Below, in pieces: positions 1 to 8,690 of a stretch of 33,198 nucleotides of DNA. The stretch spans positions 1-33,198 of IMG/VR virus record IMGVR_UViG_3300028423_000423, one strand, 5' to 3'. The notes below the pieces were generated by a model that had not been told where the DNA came from, made no database searches, and saw only the letters and a program-made list of their open reading frames with translations. This stretch comes from a virus. The translations under genes and the position numbers were made by a program. Every line of letters starts with the position of its first letter. Positions within the stretch are counted from its first letter, which is position 1.

Positions 1-99
1 ATCTGAGCTACCCGGACCACCTTCGGACACAGGTAGGCGGTTATACTCATAGCAGCGAGCAGCACTTGTAATATAGAGCACAACCCGGTCAACGCCGTA
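1..99. repeat. Left copy of 99-bp exact terminal direct repeat
   Basis: Bases 1-99 are identical to 33100-33198. An exact, k-mer-sized overlap at both ends is what an assembler leaves when it closes a circular or circularly permuted genome. The repeat falls inside the endolysin gene, which reads correctly only when the ends are joined. Headful packaging, expected for P22-type terminases, also gives circularly permuted DNA. A true short terminal repeat is possible but less likely, because it would cut a gene. Confidence 0.9.
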
Positions 100-240
100 T
101 TTACTAGCGAAGTAATCACAGCAATCTTGAACGCGCTGAATGATTGGCTCATGCGGTTGTATTGTTACTTCGCATGAGCCGCATTTGCAGTCCAGTTCAT
201 GTTGACTGATGTTTTTTGTGTTGCTAAACTGAATAATCAA
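1..240 (-). CDS. Endolysin, M15 peptidase family, N-terminal part (split by contig ends)
   Basis: This is the 5' part of a peptidoglycan-degrading M15 (D-Ala-D-Ala carboxypeptidase-like) lysin. It continues without a frame change into the piece at the right end of the window. Joined across the circle it is about 138 aa. The N-terminal segment has the Cys-rich LDCKCGSC motif common at the start of phage M15 peptidases, then SAARCYEYNR. The catalytic zinc residues lie in the other piece. No ATG fits the frame. TTG at 240, just after an ACGGGG stretch, is the best start and overlaps the end of the upstream tailspike gene by 17 nt. The start is uncertain; the family call is strong. Confidence 0.8.
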   Translation of the reverse strand, partial: MIIQFSNTKNISQHELDCKCGSCEVTIQPHEPIIQRVQDCCDYFASKYGVDRVVLYITSAARCYEYNRLPVSEGGPGSSD

Positions 241-2236
241 AATCCCCGTTATTTCTAAACATCTTTACCTGCCCCGGTGCCAGAGTCCCTATTGTGCTAG
301 TATTGGTGTAATCCTTTACCGTTAAATTATATGTCCCTCCAGCGTTTATAATCAAAACGTCAAAATATTTATATTTATCAGGCCGTGGCAATGTTATTAC
401 TCTATCTGCTCCGCTCGGTGTAATGGTTTGTATTTTTGCCGATTCTGGCTTGAGTGCCAGCAATGAGGTTATTGTTTCTGTGTTATTTTCAGGTCTATAA
501 AAACGATAACTATCGACATAGGTTCCAACCGAAGGTATGGAGCTAGTCTCAATATCTCTAGTAGAATTCAATTCTACCCGTGAACTTGATAGGTCTACAT
601 AGACGTAAATAGTGTTTGAGTTAAATATGGTATAAGCGGAAGTATCGCTGGACACATCCCGTATACCGCACGAATCAAATATAATACCCCTATCAGATTG
701 CCCGCTACCACTCGCTCCAATATTTTGCGAGCTATAGAGGAAACCATTTGTTTCAATTTCACACGATACAAATTTCAACAACCCAAAAATCACATTGTCA
801 TTTATAAAGCCGTAAGACGCACCAGTAAATGAGCAGTTGTCTACTATTATTTCTGTATTATTTCCCGCGTTGGCTAATGCTAAGTAGCTTGTCTGTTCTC
901 TGGATAAATCTCCATCACCCGGCCATAAACCGCCACCAATAACATCAGCATTACAGCCTGAATATTTTACGTAAAGCCTAGAAAATGAAACATCCGCATT
1001 TTGATGAAATGTTTTTCTCAGCCCAGTAGCATTGACATTTGATATAGTGAGGTATGAATAATCTGGACTGGATGCGGATATATACCCGACAGTAGCGCAG
1101 TTCTTCACAACCGCCCCGTTCACAATAGTTTGACTTGATGCCGAACCAAACGCATAACCCAAATCTTTAGCGGAACCATTTGGGAATGCATCTGCATAAT
1201 AACCACCATTAACGATGACAGTCACATCTTTGTCTTCTGTTATTACGCAACCTTTCGAACCATAGGTGTAGGATTCTTTAGAAGATGCACAAGAATCTAA
1301 ATTGCTAGTATGAGAAGAAAAGCCTGATACTGATATGTCCCCTGCCCAGCTATCAAAAGCGTAAGCTGCATAACCTAGTGATGCTGGATTACTAAAGCTG
1401 CTCCTAGCATTTACATTGCTACTAGACATAACATAATAAGAAGCAACAGAGCCACACAACCTAAATGAGCAATTTTCAAAATCAACATCTTTACTGCGTA
1501 TTGTTACACATGCGTGTCCACCATTTTGTATGGCAAAATCTCTTCTCGCCTCATCTCCAAGGGGGGATGAGGCATCAGTGTCACCCCAACTTTCCCCTTT
1601 AGAATAAAAATGGGAATTTATAACTCTAACATCACTACATCCATTCAGGGCGAATGTACTAGGGTACCTGAATTTGGTTACTGAAACGCTGGGACTATCC
1701 GCGCGTAAAGTAATGTTTTTGATTGTTACATTTGATAGACCGTTGACGTGGGGAATATCAGACAGTGGCAATGCATCTCCAGTTGTAACCCCGACAACAT
1801 CCTTATAAATGGTAAAATCTCCACCTAGTCCGTCAACTGTTCCTCCATCCGACAGGCTAGAAAACATTTGAACAATAGATTTTGTATCATCTAAACCGCC
1901 AGTCGCCCCAAACATATACGGCGTAACATACTCAAAATTAGGTCTAACCCAAACCCCACTCTCAACACCGTCAGCCGTGAACCACGCCTCAACCTGCCCT
2001 GAATCATTCCAGTCTGTCGGAAATGTTTTTTCAGGGTCAATTACCGTACCGCCATTGTGGCCTGACTTCGCACGACTAGCGTCATAAACAAAATTACCGC
2101 CACCAACGTCACTATCAGGGTGATAGCCAATGACGAAAATACTTTCATTATGTCGACGTGTAGCGCGCTCCATTGCATCAGGGATGCTGGAATAAGTTTG
2201 ACGCATTTCTGATAGGGGTTTGTTTAGGTTTGTCAT
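224..2236 (-). CDS. Second tailspike / capsule-degrading beta-helix protein
   Basis: This 670-aa protein has no P22-type head-binding domain. It begins with about 100 residues (including GYHPDSDVGGGNFVYDASRA and a stretch ending VWVRPNFEYVTPYMFGATGG) that resemble the N-termini of other phage pectin-lyase-fold proteins. Residues 110-600 show the short alternating strands and Asn/Ser-rich turns of a right-handed beta-helix (for example VTIKNITLRADS and VDFENCSFRLCG). The C-terminus is a small beta domain. It probably binds or cleaves host surface polysaccharide. It lies 18 nt downstream of the first tailspike and may attach to it rather than to the tail. The enzyme activity cannot be read from the sequence. 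Confidence 0.75.
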   Translation of the reverse strand: MTNLNKPLSEMRQTYSSIPDAMERATRRHNESIFVIGYHPDSDVGGGNFVYDASRAKSGHNGGTVIDPEKTFPTDWNDSGQVEAWFTADGVESGVWVRPNFEYVTPYMFGATGGLDDTKSIVQMFSSLSDGGTVDGLGGDFTIYKDVVGVTTGDALPLSDIPHVNGLSNVTIKNITLRADSPSVSVTKFRYPSTFALNGCSDVRVINSHFYSKGESWGDTDASSPLGDEARRDFAIQNGGHACVTIRSKDVDFENCSFRLCGSVASYYVMSSSNVNARSSFSNPASLGYAAYAFDSWAGDISVSGFSSHTSNLDSCASSKESYTYGSKGCVITEDKDVTVIVNGGYYADAFPNGSAKDLGYAFGSASSQTIVNGAVVKNCATVGYISASSPDYSYLTISNVNATGLRKTFHQNADVSFSRLYVKYSGCNADVIGGGLWPGDGDLSREQTSYLALANAGNNTEIIVDNCSFTGASYGFINDNVIFGLLKFVSCEIETNGFLYSSQNIGASGSGQSDRGIIFDSCGIRDVSSDTSAYTIFNSNTIYVYVDLSSSRVELNSTRDIETSSIPSVGTYVDSYRFYRPENNTETITSLLALKPESAKIQTITPSGADRVITLPRPDKYKYFDVLIINAGGTYNLTVKDYTNTSTIGTLAPGQVKMFRNNGDFDYSV

Positions 2237-2254
2237 TTTGGTTGCCTCTGACTG

Positions 2255-4462
2255 CTAATTAATCGGGTGTGTGAGTGTTATACTGATTTTATCCCCTGCT
2301 GACCAAACCCAAGGCGAGATATTACTTGTTATATTACCATTACTAGGGTAACAAACCACCTGATTAGAGCCAGAATTAACTTTACTCACCCCAGAGTCAA
2401 AACCAATCCCTGATTCAAAGTGCAATACTGTGCCTGTCCTTTCCCTTATTGACGAAAACGGCAGTGAAAATAAGAATGCACCTGACCCCATTGATGTAGT
2501 AGAGCCGATTGTTAGCTCTATGTACGCGGTACACTCATTACCATTCAGTGTGTAAAAACCTTCAATAGTACCATCCCCTAAAGCTGGCTGAGTCCCGCCT
2601 TGCCCTGTCCAAGTCGGGGTGTAGCTGCCTTGGTGTTTTACAGAAAACCTATCTGTAGGTAAACCAGCCCCATATACGCTCCACCCAGATGCTAATATTT
2701 CAGTATCTAGGTCAAGTGGGCTTTCATACTTTAAGAATGTAGGAGAATCTGAGTGTATGAAGCTTAAATTATCTTGCGTTCCATCTGTTTTACCTAGTGT
2801 AATATAGCCTCCTGAAACCTTAGCAGATGCTGCTCCAGATTCGTGCCATATAAAAGAATTAATACCTTCACTGTTTGTATTAACTAATGTTCCATATACA
2901 CAACTATCAAGTCTAATGTCTTGTGAAAATCCTGCAATTTTAATAGCTGGGGCTTCACACTCGAAATAGCATCCATAGAACTGTGTTGACTTAGATGACC
3001 CAAAGATCACCCCTAGGTTATCTCCACGAAACTCTGTATTAACGAAGGTGTTACTAAGCGCCCCCAAGCCACCAGCGTCTATCCGACCTGCATTTGAGTG
3101 TCCTCTTATAAAGCAAGTGTTAAACTGATTTGCATTACAAAAATCATCCCCACCTAGACTCAACCCTTCGTTATCTACATCAACCCATAAGTTTTCAAAA
3201 TAATTAAACAACGGGCCTAAAGTACCGTATACGCCCACCTGTATGCCATTATCAGAGTCCAGTATTGATAGGTTTTTAATAGTACTACCTACAGAGTAAT
3301 TCATCTTAAAACCCCAACGTGCCTCTTTTACGACCAAGCTCTCTAAGTGGTAGGTTATATCTCCCGATGTGTTCGATTTCTGAACCAAACCATCGTAGGC
3401 TCTATCAAAAATTAATACAGTGCCATCATTAAAACCAAACCTTTCTCCACGTATTCGTGAACCTGATATGTCTAACTCACTAGGTAAGTTGTACGTGCCA
3501 GCGGGGATAAATAGTGTCTTTTTATTGGCCCTACAATACTCATTTGCTGCTATTACATCATCATCGAACTGCTTTACGTTTATTTCGTCTGAAGCTGAAT
3601 CAGCCAACGTCCTAGGCGTAGTGGTTCCTGTGGCTGTTACTAATGAGTTATTTAGGTTTGCAATGGTAGACGGGTCAAAATAGGTAATGTCTATATTTGA
3701 GCCGTTTGGCGGTGCCGTGACAAAGGAAATATCGCCAGTGTTAAAGTCTACCGTGAAGTTATCAACAGGCTTTTGGTAAACACCATCAATATACACAAGA
3801 AATGAGTCAGTATCGGCGCTAGAAAAGCCTAGATTGTAGTCCGTGGTAGCGCCATCGCCAGTTAAGCGAGGAAGGACTGTAGGGACCACTACCGCTAAAT
3901 CTTTAGCTGCAACCCATGATCCTTGGCTGTAAACTCGGAACGCTTTAATGGTGCTATTCCAATAGAGTGAACCCTCTTCTGGTGGATTGCCTTCGTCATT
4001 TGTGGACGGGTCTGAGGCGTAAGTACCAAAGTAGCGAATCAAAAAATCAGAATACAGGGACTCTACTAGGTTTCTAGCAGATATAGCGCCAGCCTCTGCT
4101 GTTTGCGCCTCTGTCGCAGCCTCTTGTGCTGTTATGGCAGCGTTCGCGTCTGATAGGTCGTAAACAGGGATATAGGAAAGCTCAGAGCCGTTAGCGTCAA
4201 AAACAACTACTGAATAGGTATCTGCCACCTCGCCATATAACAACCCCGTGCTGCTTTGATCAAAAACACCATTAGAATCAAGACCTTGCGGGTTTTGCGC
4301 TTGCTGGGTTAAAGCGTTATCTAGCCAAATTGATTTTAAAGTAGCAGGGTTTTCAGGGTCGGGCTTAACATTGGCCGCGCCGAAAACAACGGATCCGCCA
4401 GCTACGATTTTACCGCCTGCAATGACTGGATATGTTATTGGTGCTTTTATTGGGTCTGCCAT
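2255..4462 (-). CDS. Tailspike with P22-like head-binding domain
   Basis: At 735 aa this is the receptor-binding spike. Residues 1-110 (YPVIAGGKIVAGGSVVFGA, DPENPATLKSIWLDN, SVVVFDANGSELSYIPVYDL) match the layout of the P22 gp9 head-binding domain, which docks on the gp4/gp10 tail hub. Residues 180-270 form a small adaptor domain (YIDGVYQKPVDNFTVD). Residues 295-610 look like a pectate-lyase type beta-helix (IPAGTYNLPSELDISGSRIR). The C-terminal 120 residues start with HQGSYTPTWTG, a beta-sandwich seen on many phage spikes. The start codon overlaps the stop of the upstream gene (TAATG). Polysaccharide binding or hydrolysis is inferred from the fold. Confidence 0.85.
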   Translation of the reverse strand: MADPIKAPITYPVIAGGKIVAGGSVVFGAANVKPDPENPATLKSIWLDNALTQQAQNPQGLDSNGVFDQSSTGLLYGEVADTYSVVVFDANGSELSYIPVYDLSDANAAITAQEAATEAQTAEAGAISARNLVESLYSDFLIRYFGTYASDPSTNDEGNPPEEGSLYWNSTIKAFRVYSQGSWVAAKDLAVVVPTVLPRLTGDGATTDYNLGFSSADTDSFLVYIDGVYQKPVDNFTVDFNTGDISFVTAPPNGSNIDITYFDPSTIANLNNSLVTATGTTTPRTLADSASDEINVKQFDDDVIAANEYCRANKKTLFIPAGTYNLPSELDISGSRIRGERFGFNDGTVLIFDRAYDGLVQKSNTSGDITYHLESLVVKEARWGFKMNYSVGSTIKNLSILDSDNGIQVGVYGTLGPLFNYFENLWVDVDNEGLSLGGDDFCNANQFNTCFIRGHSNAGRIDAGGLGALSNTFVNTEFRGDNLGVIFGSSKSTQFYGCYFECEAPAIKIAGFSQDIRLDSCVYGTLVNTNSEGINSFIWHESGAASAKVSGGYITLGKTDGTQDNLSFIHSDSPTFLKYESPLDLDTEILASGWSVYGAGLPTDRFSVKHQGSYTPTWTGQGGTQPALGDGTIEGFYTLNGNECTAYIELTIGSTTSMGSGAFLFSLPFSSIRERTGTVLHFESGIGFDSGVSKVNSGSNQVVCYPSNGNITSNISPWVWSAGDKISITLTHPIN

Positions 4463-6414
4463 TACTTAGCCCCTTCCGTTAAAAGTTCTTTGATTGACTT
4501 AAAGGCATTCTCTTCATTAACGCCTTTCAATTTATCTACAGCGGATTTGCCAGCTCTGGCCGCCATGCCTGCTGCGGTTTCCTGTGTTGCATCAAGTCCA
4601 GCCTTAATGCCTTGCTCTACCTGTCCTTGAAATGATGTGCGCGCCACTGGCTTAAATACTGTATCCAGCTCGTCAGCGAATAACGTTTGAATCATTAAGT
4701 CATCATCAAAATTCGCGCCGTACTTTTTCGCAGTTGTTTCCAAAGTATCTATGGAGTCAATAAGGTTGCCCCTAGATTGGGCATTACTCATAAGCCTGCG
4801 AGTCGTCGTCCCAAGCTGCTTATCCGCACTTGGGCTCATAATATCAAGCTTAGAAGGGGTTGCTTCTGCTATTGAGTCAAGAGCCTGCCTAGTATCAGCG
4901 TATTTTGTATTTGCCTTGTCATAGGCTGGGTATGCCTCATCAAGCGCTGAATCAATATTTCTGCGTAGGTTTTTAAGGATTCGCTCCGTGGTGGCTGTCA
5001 TTCCCTCTTGGCGCTTGCCGTACGATACGTTCTCATCAATATATCGCTTTAGTCTGTGAGCGTCATAAGCGTCTGGGGCCTTAGTGTCAGCCAAGCGTTT
5101 AACCATGCGCGATATAATGCGCTGTACATTTTCTTGACCTTCAATATCTGAATCACGGAAAACTGGCTTTAAGTCATCACCGATACTTACGCCAATTTCA
5201 CCAAGGTCATTAATAAACTGATCTATAGCACGGTCTTGCTCTACTGGCTTACCTTTTAGGCCTTTTGCAACCTTTTCCAACTCCGAACCCGCTTCTTTAT
5301 TGATTTTGCGAACGGTCTTAATTCTACTTAAAAGGCTATCCCCCGCCACATCGGCTGGGCGGTTGCGCATTGCAAACTGTTTATTCCGCTTGCCTTGCTC
5401 CATGGCGTTAACCATTTTAAGCATTTTGCGCTTATCTGATTTACTAGCTTGCTTAACCGCTGCTATTACACCCTCATCAAAACCCTGTTTTAAGGTTTCT
5501 CTTGCTGTGCTGTCTTTTGCTATTCTAGGTGTCTGAGATTCAACGGCAGACCTGATTTGCTGAACTGGGGACTTAGGCCGCAAGTCAGGTAGTGATTTTT
5601 GTGCGGCATCATCCGCAAGCTTGTATTTGGCCGTGGATGTATCGGGCGTCTTGTCTTGGATTAGCCTGGCAATTTCTTGCTTAACAGGAGATTGCCTTGT
5701 GAATAATCTCTTAACTGCTTGTGGCCCGGCTACTGCCGCAACAGGAGCGCCAATAGCTCCAACCATGGCGCCAGTCTCGCCGCCAACATCTCTACCAACT
5801 TCTTCACCAGCACCAGAAACAGCACCTAGCGCCACATCAGCCGCTGGCGTGGTTTGCCCCATTGTCCTAAGAAGACCAGCCGCCGCGCTTTCGCCTTGCT
5901 TGGCTAATTCGGGTAATGCCTTAGCTCCTTGTCTTAATGCCGCGCCAGCACCCGCACCCATGGCGGCAACCTCACCAGCTGAGCCAGCTGCTCTGCCTGC
6001 CAGAGACTCATCAAACGAACCTTTGTCCATACCAAACGATTCGCGTAATGTCGGTACATCATAATCAATGCCCGCCACATCAAGCACCGCGTTGGCAGTA
6101 TCTGGACCAATAAAATCCAATACGTCAAAGATAGTTCGATTTACGCCGCCCGCAAATTCAACCAGCGGACCTAGTCCGTATTCTTTTAAAGATTGATCTA
6201 TCTTTGTTGTAATATCCTGTTTTTCTTTTTCAGGCATAGCAGGGGATTGAATGGGTTGATCTTTTTGCGGCTCAACACTTTCTTCGGGAGCAGGCCCGCC
6301 AAAATCAGACTTAGTAGCTAATCCAGCCTTAATAGCTTTTGATTTGATTTCTTCTTTGGTGGTGCCTTCTGGAACTCCGCGAATTAGCTTGCCATTGGGT
6401 AAACGAACATCCAT
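4462..6414 (-). CDS. Large ejection (DNA-injection) protein
   Basis: This 650-aa protein is the last of three consecutive genes in the position of P22 gp7-gp20-gp16, whose products leave the virion with the DNA and cross the cell envelope. Residues 1-40 form a small domain (MDVRLPNGKLIRGVPEGTTK followed by EEIKSKAIKAG) found at the N-terminus of many podovirus internal proteins. Residues 70-240 are Ala/Gly-rich and could insert into membranes. The rest is mostly charged alpha-helix. No lysozyme or transglycosylase motif is visible. It joins both neighbours by TAATG overlaps. Role inferred from position and composition. Confidence 0.6.
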   Translation of the reverse strand: MDVRLPNGKLIRGVPEGTTKEEIKSKAIKAGLATKSDFGGPAPEESVEPQKDQPIQSPAMPEKEKQDITTKIDQSLKEYGLGPLVEFAGGVNRTIFDVLDFIGPDTANAVLDVAGIDYDVPTLRESFGMDKGSFDESLAGRAAGSAGEVAAMGAGAGAALRQGAKALPELAKQGESAAAGLLRTMGQTTPAADVALGAVSGAGEEVGRDVGGETGAMVGAIGAPVAAVAGPQAVKRLFTRQSPVKQEIARLIQDKTPDTSTAKYKLADDAAQKSLPDLRPKSPVQQIRSAVESQTPRIAKDSTARETLKQGFDEGVIAAVKQASKSDKRKMLKMVNAMEQGKRNKQFAMRNRPADVAGDSLLSRIKTVRKINKEAGSELEKVAKGLKGKPVEQDRAIDQFINDLGEIGVSIGDDLKPVFRDSDIEGQENVQRIISRMVKRLADTKAPDAYDAHRLKRYIDENVSYGKRQEGMTATTERILKNLRRNIDSALDEAYPAYDKANTKYADTRQALDSIAEATPSKLDIMSPSADKQLGTTTRRLMSNAQSRGNLIDSIDTLETTAKKYGANFDDDLMIQTLFADELDTVFKPVARTSFQGQVEQGIKAGLDATQETAAGMAARAGKSAVDKLKGVNEENAFKSIKELLTEGAK

Positions 6415-7295
6415 TATAATTCACTCCAGTCTACAGGCTCCTGAGTTTCTTGAGGCGCGCTTTCTTTCTTTTGAGTGCCAAAAATATCATCAGCATTCAG
6501 GTTATACCTATCGCCAATAGACAAAATCTCACTCTTAACCCTATTGTTTCTTTGCTGGGCGGTGTTAAATAAACGCTCCGCTCGAGCTCTAAACATTTCA
6601 CGCTGCTTAGGCTGCAAGCGCTCACCACTAGCAATCTTGTTGTACATATTGCGAATAGATTCATCAACGCCACCCGCATTCTCAGCTGTAGCAAATTCAC
6701 CTTCACGAACAACAGAACCAGGGTCTAGCATCTTCATATAGTTGAAGATCAAGGCAATATCACCTGCTGCATCAGGCTCTTCAACAGACGCTTTTACTCG
6801 GTCGTAAGCAGCCTCTACATCAAAATAATCTTTTGATAGCTTATTGTATTCACCGCGCAGCTTTTCTGCTCTTTTGAACGTGGTCTCCTCGTCCTTTAGC
6901 TCGCTTTCGATCTGAGCTTTGCGCTGCTCAATCATTTTCTCCATCTGGCTTTGTTGCTGCTCTCGGAAGCTACCTCTTGAGCCTAGCGCTTTGCTAATAA
7001 GATCAGGCGCCAGCAATGAAGCCTGGGCTACTAATTGCTCCTGCTCTTGCGGATTGTCAGAGTTTACAGCTTGGCGGAACAAGTTAGCCGCTTGTGCCTC
7101 TTTTTTCGCTTGGGATTGCGCCGCCTGTTTTTGGGCTTGACGGTCTGCTAGTTGCATCTGACGGTCATCACGGGCCTGTCCGATTTGCTGGCCTTGCAAA
7201 TAACCTTGTGTGCCTGCTTGCAGTAGCTCACCTAATTGCTGCAATCCACTCTTAGGTGCTGCTGCCATGATTTGTTGTGCCGTGGGAAAAGCCAT
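6414..7295 (-). CDS. Ejection / internal virion protein
   Basis: A 293-aa, Gln-rich, largely helical protein. Residues 15-75 are a Gln/Ala-rich helix and residues 110-160 a charged coiled coil. Residues 175-250 hold the stretch DIALIFNYMKMLDPGSVVRE, then GEFATAENAGGVDESIRNMYNKI, split here by a comma only for length. This segment recurs in internal proteins of podoviruses. By position it matches P22 gp20, part of the trans-envelope DNA channel. It starts two nt after the stop of the upstream gene and overlaps the next by TAATG. No enzymatic motif is seen. Confidence 0.6.
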   Translation of the reverse strand: MAFPTAQQIMAAAPKSGLQQLGELLQAGTQGYLQGQQIGQARDDRQMQLADRQAQKQAAQSQAKKEAQAANLFRQAVNSDNPQEQEQLVAQASLLAPDLISKALGSRGSFREQQQSQMEKMIEQRKAQIESELKDEETTFKRAEKLRGEYNKLSKDYFDVEAAYDRVKASVEEPDAAGDIALIFNYMKMLDPGSVVREGEFATAENAGGVDESIRNMYNKIASGERLQPKQREMFRARAERLFNTAQQRNNRVKSEILSIGDRYNLNADDIFGTQKKESAPQETQEPVDWSEL

Positions 7296-7296
7296 G

Positions 7297-8019
7297 TTAT
7301 GACGCTCCGTAAATCATTGCGCCTGTTTGCGCAAGTGGTAACAACTGTTGCAATGGGCTCGTTTGCATTCCAGCCATGCCTAGATTTGTTTGAGCGATAT
7401 TGCCTAAACTTTGGTTTACACCTTGGTTTAACTGCCCCTGTGCTTGTAATTGAGTGCCGTAGGTGCCTAGTCCAAGGTTTGCACCTGTCATTAGATTTCC
7501 TAGGGCTGACTGATAAGCCTGCCCGCCTAATTGGTTACCAAGGCGCATTGATTCACGCGCTATCCGGTCTTGAGTGCCACTAGAGCCTAAACCGCCTGTA
7601 GCTGCTGCTGATTGTAAAAGCTGGTCAGTGGCTTGGCTTTGGTATTGCTGGAACTCATCGCCCTGTAGGTAATTAGAGATGAAATCTTGTCGCGCTTCGG
7701 GGGAAAGCATTTCCTGCAATTGAGGCAAAAAGGACTCACCAGCTTCGCGGAATGGCTTTAAGCCTTCGGTAATATCACCATATTGTTCACGCATAAAGGC
7801 AATCTGATGCATTTGAGCGTCATTACTTGAACGAAGCGCCTCTTCCATTGCTTCTTGCTGCTCTTTACCCGTCAATTTATCCCATGGCTTATTAATAAGG
7901 TCTTTTTGCTCCTCGTATATAGCCTCCCCGACCTTGTTAAGACCACCTGTGCCAATAGTCGTGACGGTATCTACTGGGTCAAAATCTGAGCTTGTTGGAT
8001 CTGTACTTGAATCACACAC
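7297..8019 (-). CDS. DNA transfer protein, P22 gp7-like
   Basis: A 240-aa protein, the first of the three ejection proteins. The middle (residues 95-190) has the pattern of P22-type DNA transfer proteins: GLKPFREAG, a Gln-rich helix, then GGLGSSGTQDRIARESMRLG and AYQSALGNLMTGANLGLGTYG. The C-terminal third is Gly/Gln/Leu-rich and might line a channel or membrane. The start is GTG at 8019, preceded by an AGGGGA ribosome site, and overlaps the stop of the GNAT gene by 8 nt. It is likely packaged in the head and ejected early. Confidence 0.65.
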   Translation of the reverse strand: MCDSSTDPTSSDFDPVDTVTTIGTGGLNKVGEAIYEEQKDLINKPWDKLTGKEQQEAMEEALRSSNDAQMHQIAFMREQYGDITEGLKPFREAGESFLPQLQEMLSPEARQDFISNYLQGDEFQQYQSQATDQLLQSAAATGGLGSSGTQDRIARESMRLGNQLGGQAYQSALGNLMTGANLGLGTYGTQLQAQGQLNQGVNQSLGNIAQTNLGMAGMQTSPLQQLLPLAQTGAMIYGAS

Positions 8020-8437
8020 TGTAAACGTCCCCTATTTTTTTTAGGTTGAACTTCTTGGCCAATTTGTTGAACTCGGTTCCCGTTATACCTGTGCTCTGTG
8101 AGATTTTAACATCATTCGCACCTATAGCGGTAGCCCACTGGAAAAAGGCTTCTAAGGCTTCTACTGCCAGACCTTGTCCTCGGTATTCTTTTCGAGTGTA
8201 AAGCAGTATATCGGTAGCATGGGTGTCGTCGTTGTACCATGGCTGATAGGCTTTACCCATCATTAAACACTTGCCGTTATAGAACAAAAAGCCCTTTTCA
8301 TAGCAGTAAGCTATTGTATTCAATATCTTTTCTGGAACGGGTGAAAACTTTGCGTAAGCCGTTTCATCCCGCATTTCCATAATCACATCGTAAATATCAT
8401 GGAGTAGGTGTTGCTGGGTCGTAGGTTGTCCCGTCAT
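8012..8437 (-). CDS. GNAT-fold acetyltransferase-like protein in the virion operon
   Basis: A 141-aa protein. The start at 8437 is chosen because a clear GGAG lies 5 nt upstream; a longer reading frame to 8467 has no such site. Residues about 70-115 carry the GNAT core: a strand ending DILLYTRKEYRGQGLAVEAL. This is the R/Q-x-x-G-x-G/A acetyl-CoA pyrophosphate loop followed by its helix. GNAT-like proteins also occur in structural cassettes of other podoviruses (the T7 gp13 region). It lies between a small structural-operon gene and the gp7-like gene. The substrate is unknown, and it may be a virion component. Confidence 0.6.
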   Translation of the reverse strand: MTGQPTTQQHLLHDIYDVIMEMRDETAYAKFSPVPEKILNTIAYCYEKGFLFYNGKCLMMGKAYQPWYNDDTHATDILLYTRKEYRGQGLAVEALEAFFQWATAIGANDVKISQSTGITGTEFNKLAKKFNLKKIGDVYSV

Positions 8438-8690
8438 ACAATCTCCGCCATTTATCGTTGCCGCCAATCACCACGGCCTCATAGGTTCCTGTATCCAAGT
8501 AAAGCCATGCCTTTTTGCTTTCTGGTAATAATGGAAAGTTGCCGCCAACAACGTCCGATTGATCAAAAATAAATGGAATTTTAGTAACATCGGATTGAAT
8601 GGCTTCTAGGAAATTAAAGAAGCGCATCACGTTATTACCTAGGCGGCTCAACTCTTCTGTTGTTAATGCGTTATTCTCAATAGATTGCAT
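8397..8690 (-). CDS. Small late-operon protein of unknown function
   Basis: A 97-aa protein not recognised from any family. Residues 1-45 look helical (LTTEELSRLGNNVMRFFNFL). The C-terminal half resembles a small beta domain with the end of a carbohydrate- or tail-type repeat (TYEAVVIGGNDKWRRLYDGT). It starts at TAATG overlapping the gp10-like gene and its 3' end overlaps the GNAT gene. P22 has its tail needle gene (gp26) at a comparable place. This product is far shorter and lacks the long coiled-coil repeats of a needle, so that role is not supported. Confidence 0.5.
   Translation of the reverse strand: MQSIENNALTTEELSRLGNNVMRFFNFLEAIQSDVTKIPFIFDQSDVVGGNFPLLPESKKAWLYLDTGTYEAVVIGGNDKWRRLYDGTTYDPATPTP

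Noticed and set aside
8397-8690. The 97-aa protein as a P22 gp26 tail needle
   Set aside because: It is too short and lacks the long heptad repeats of a trimeric needle.
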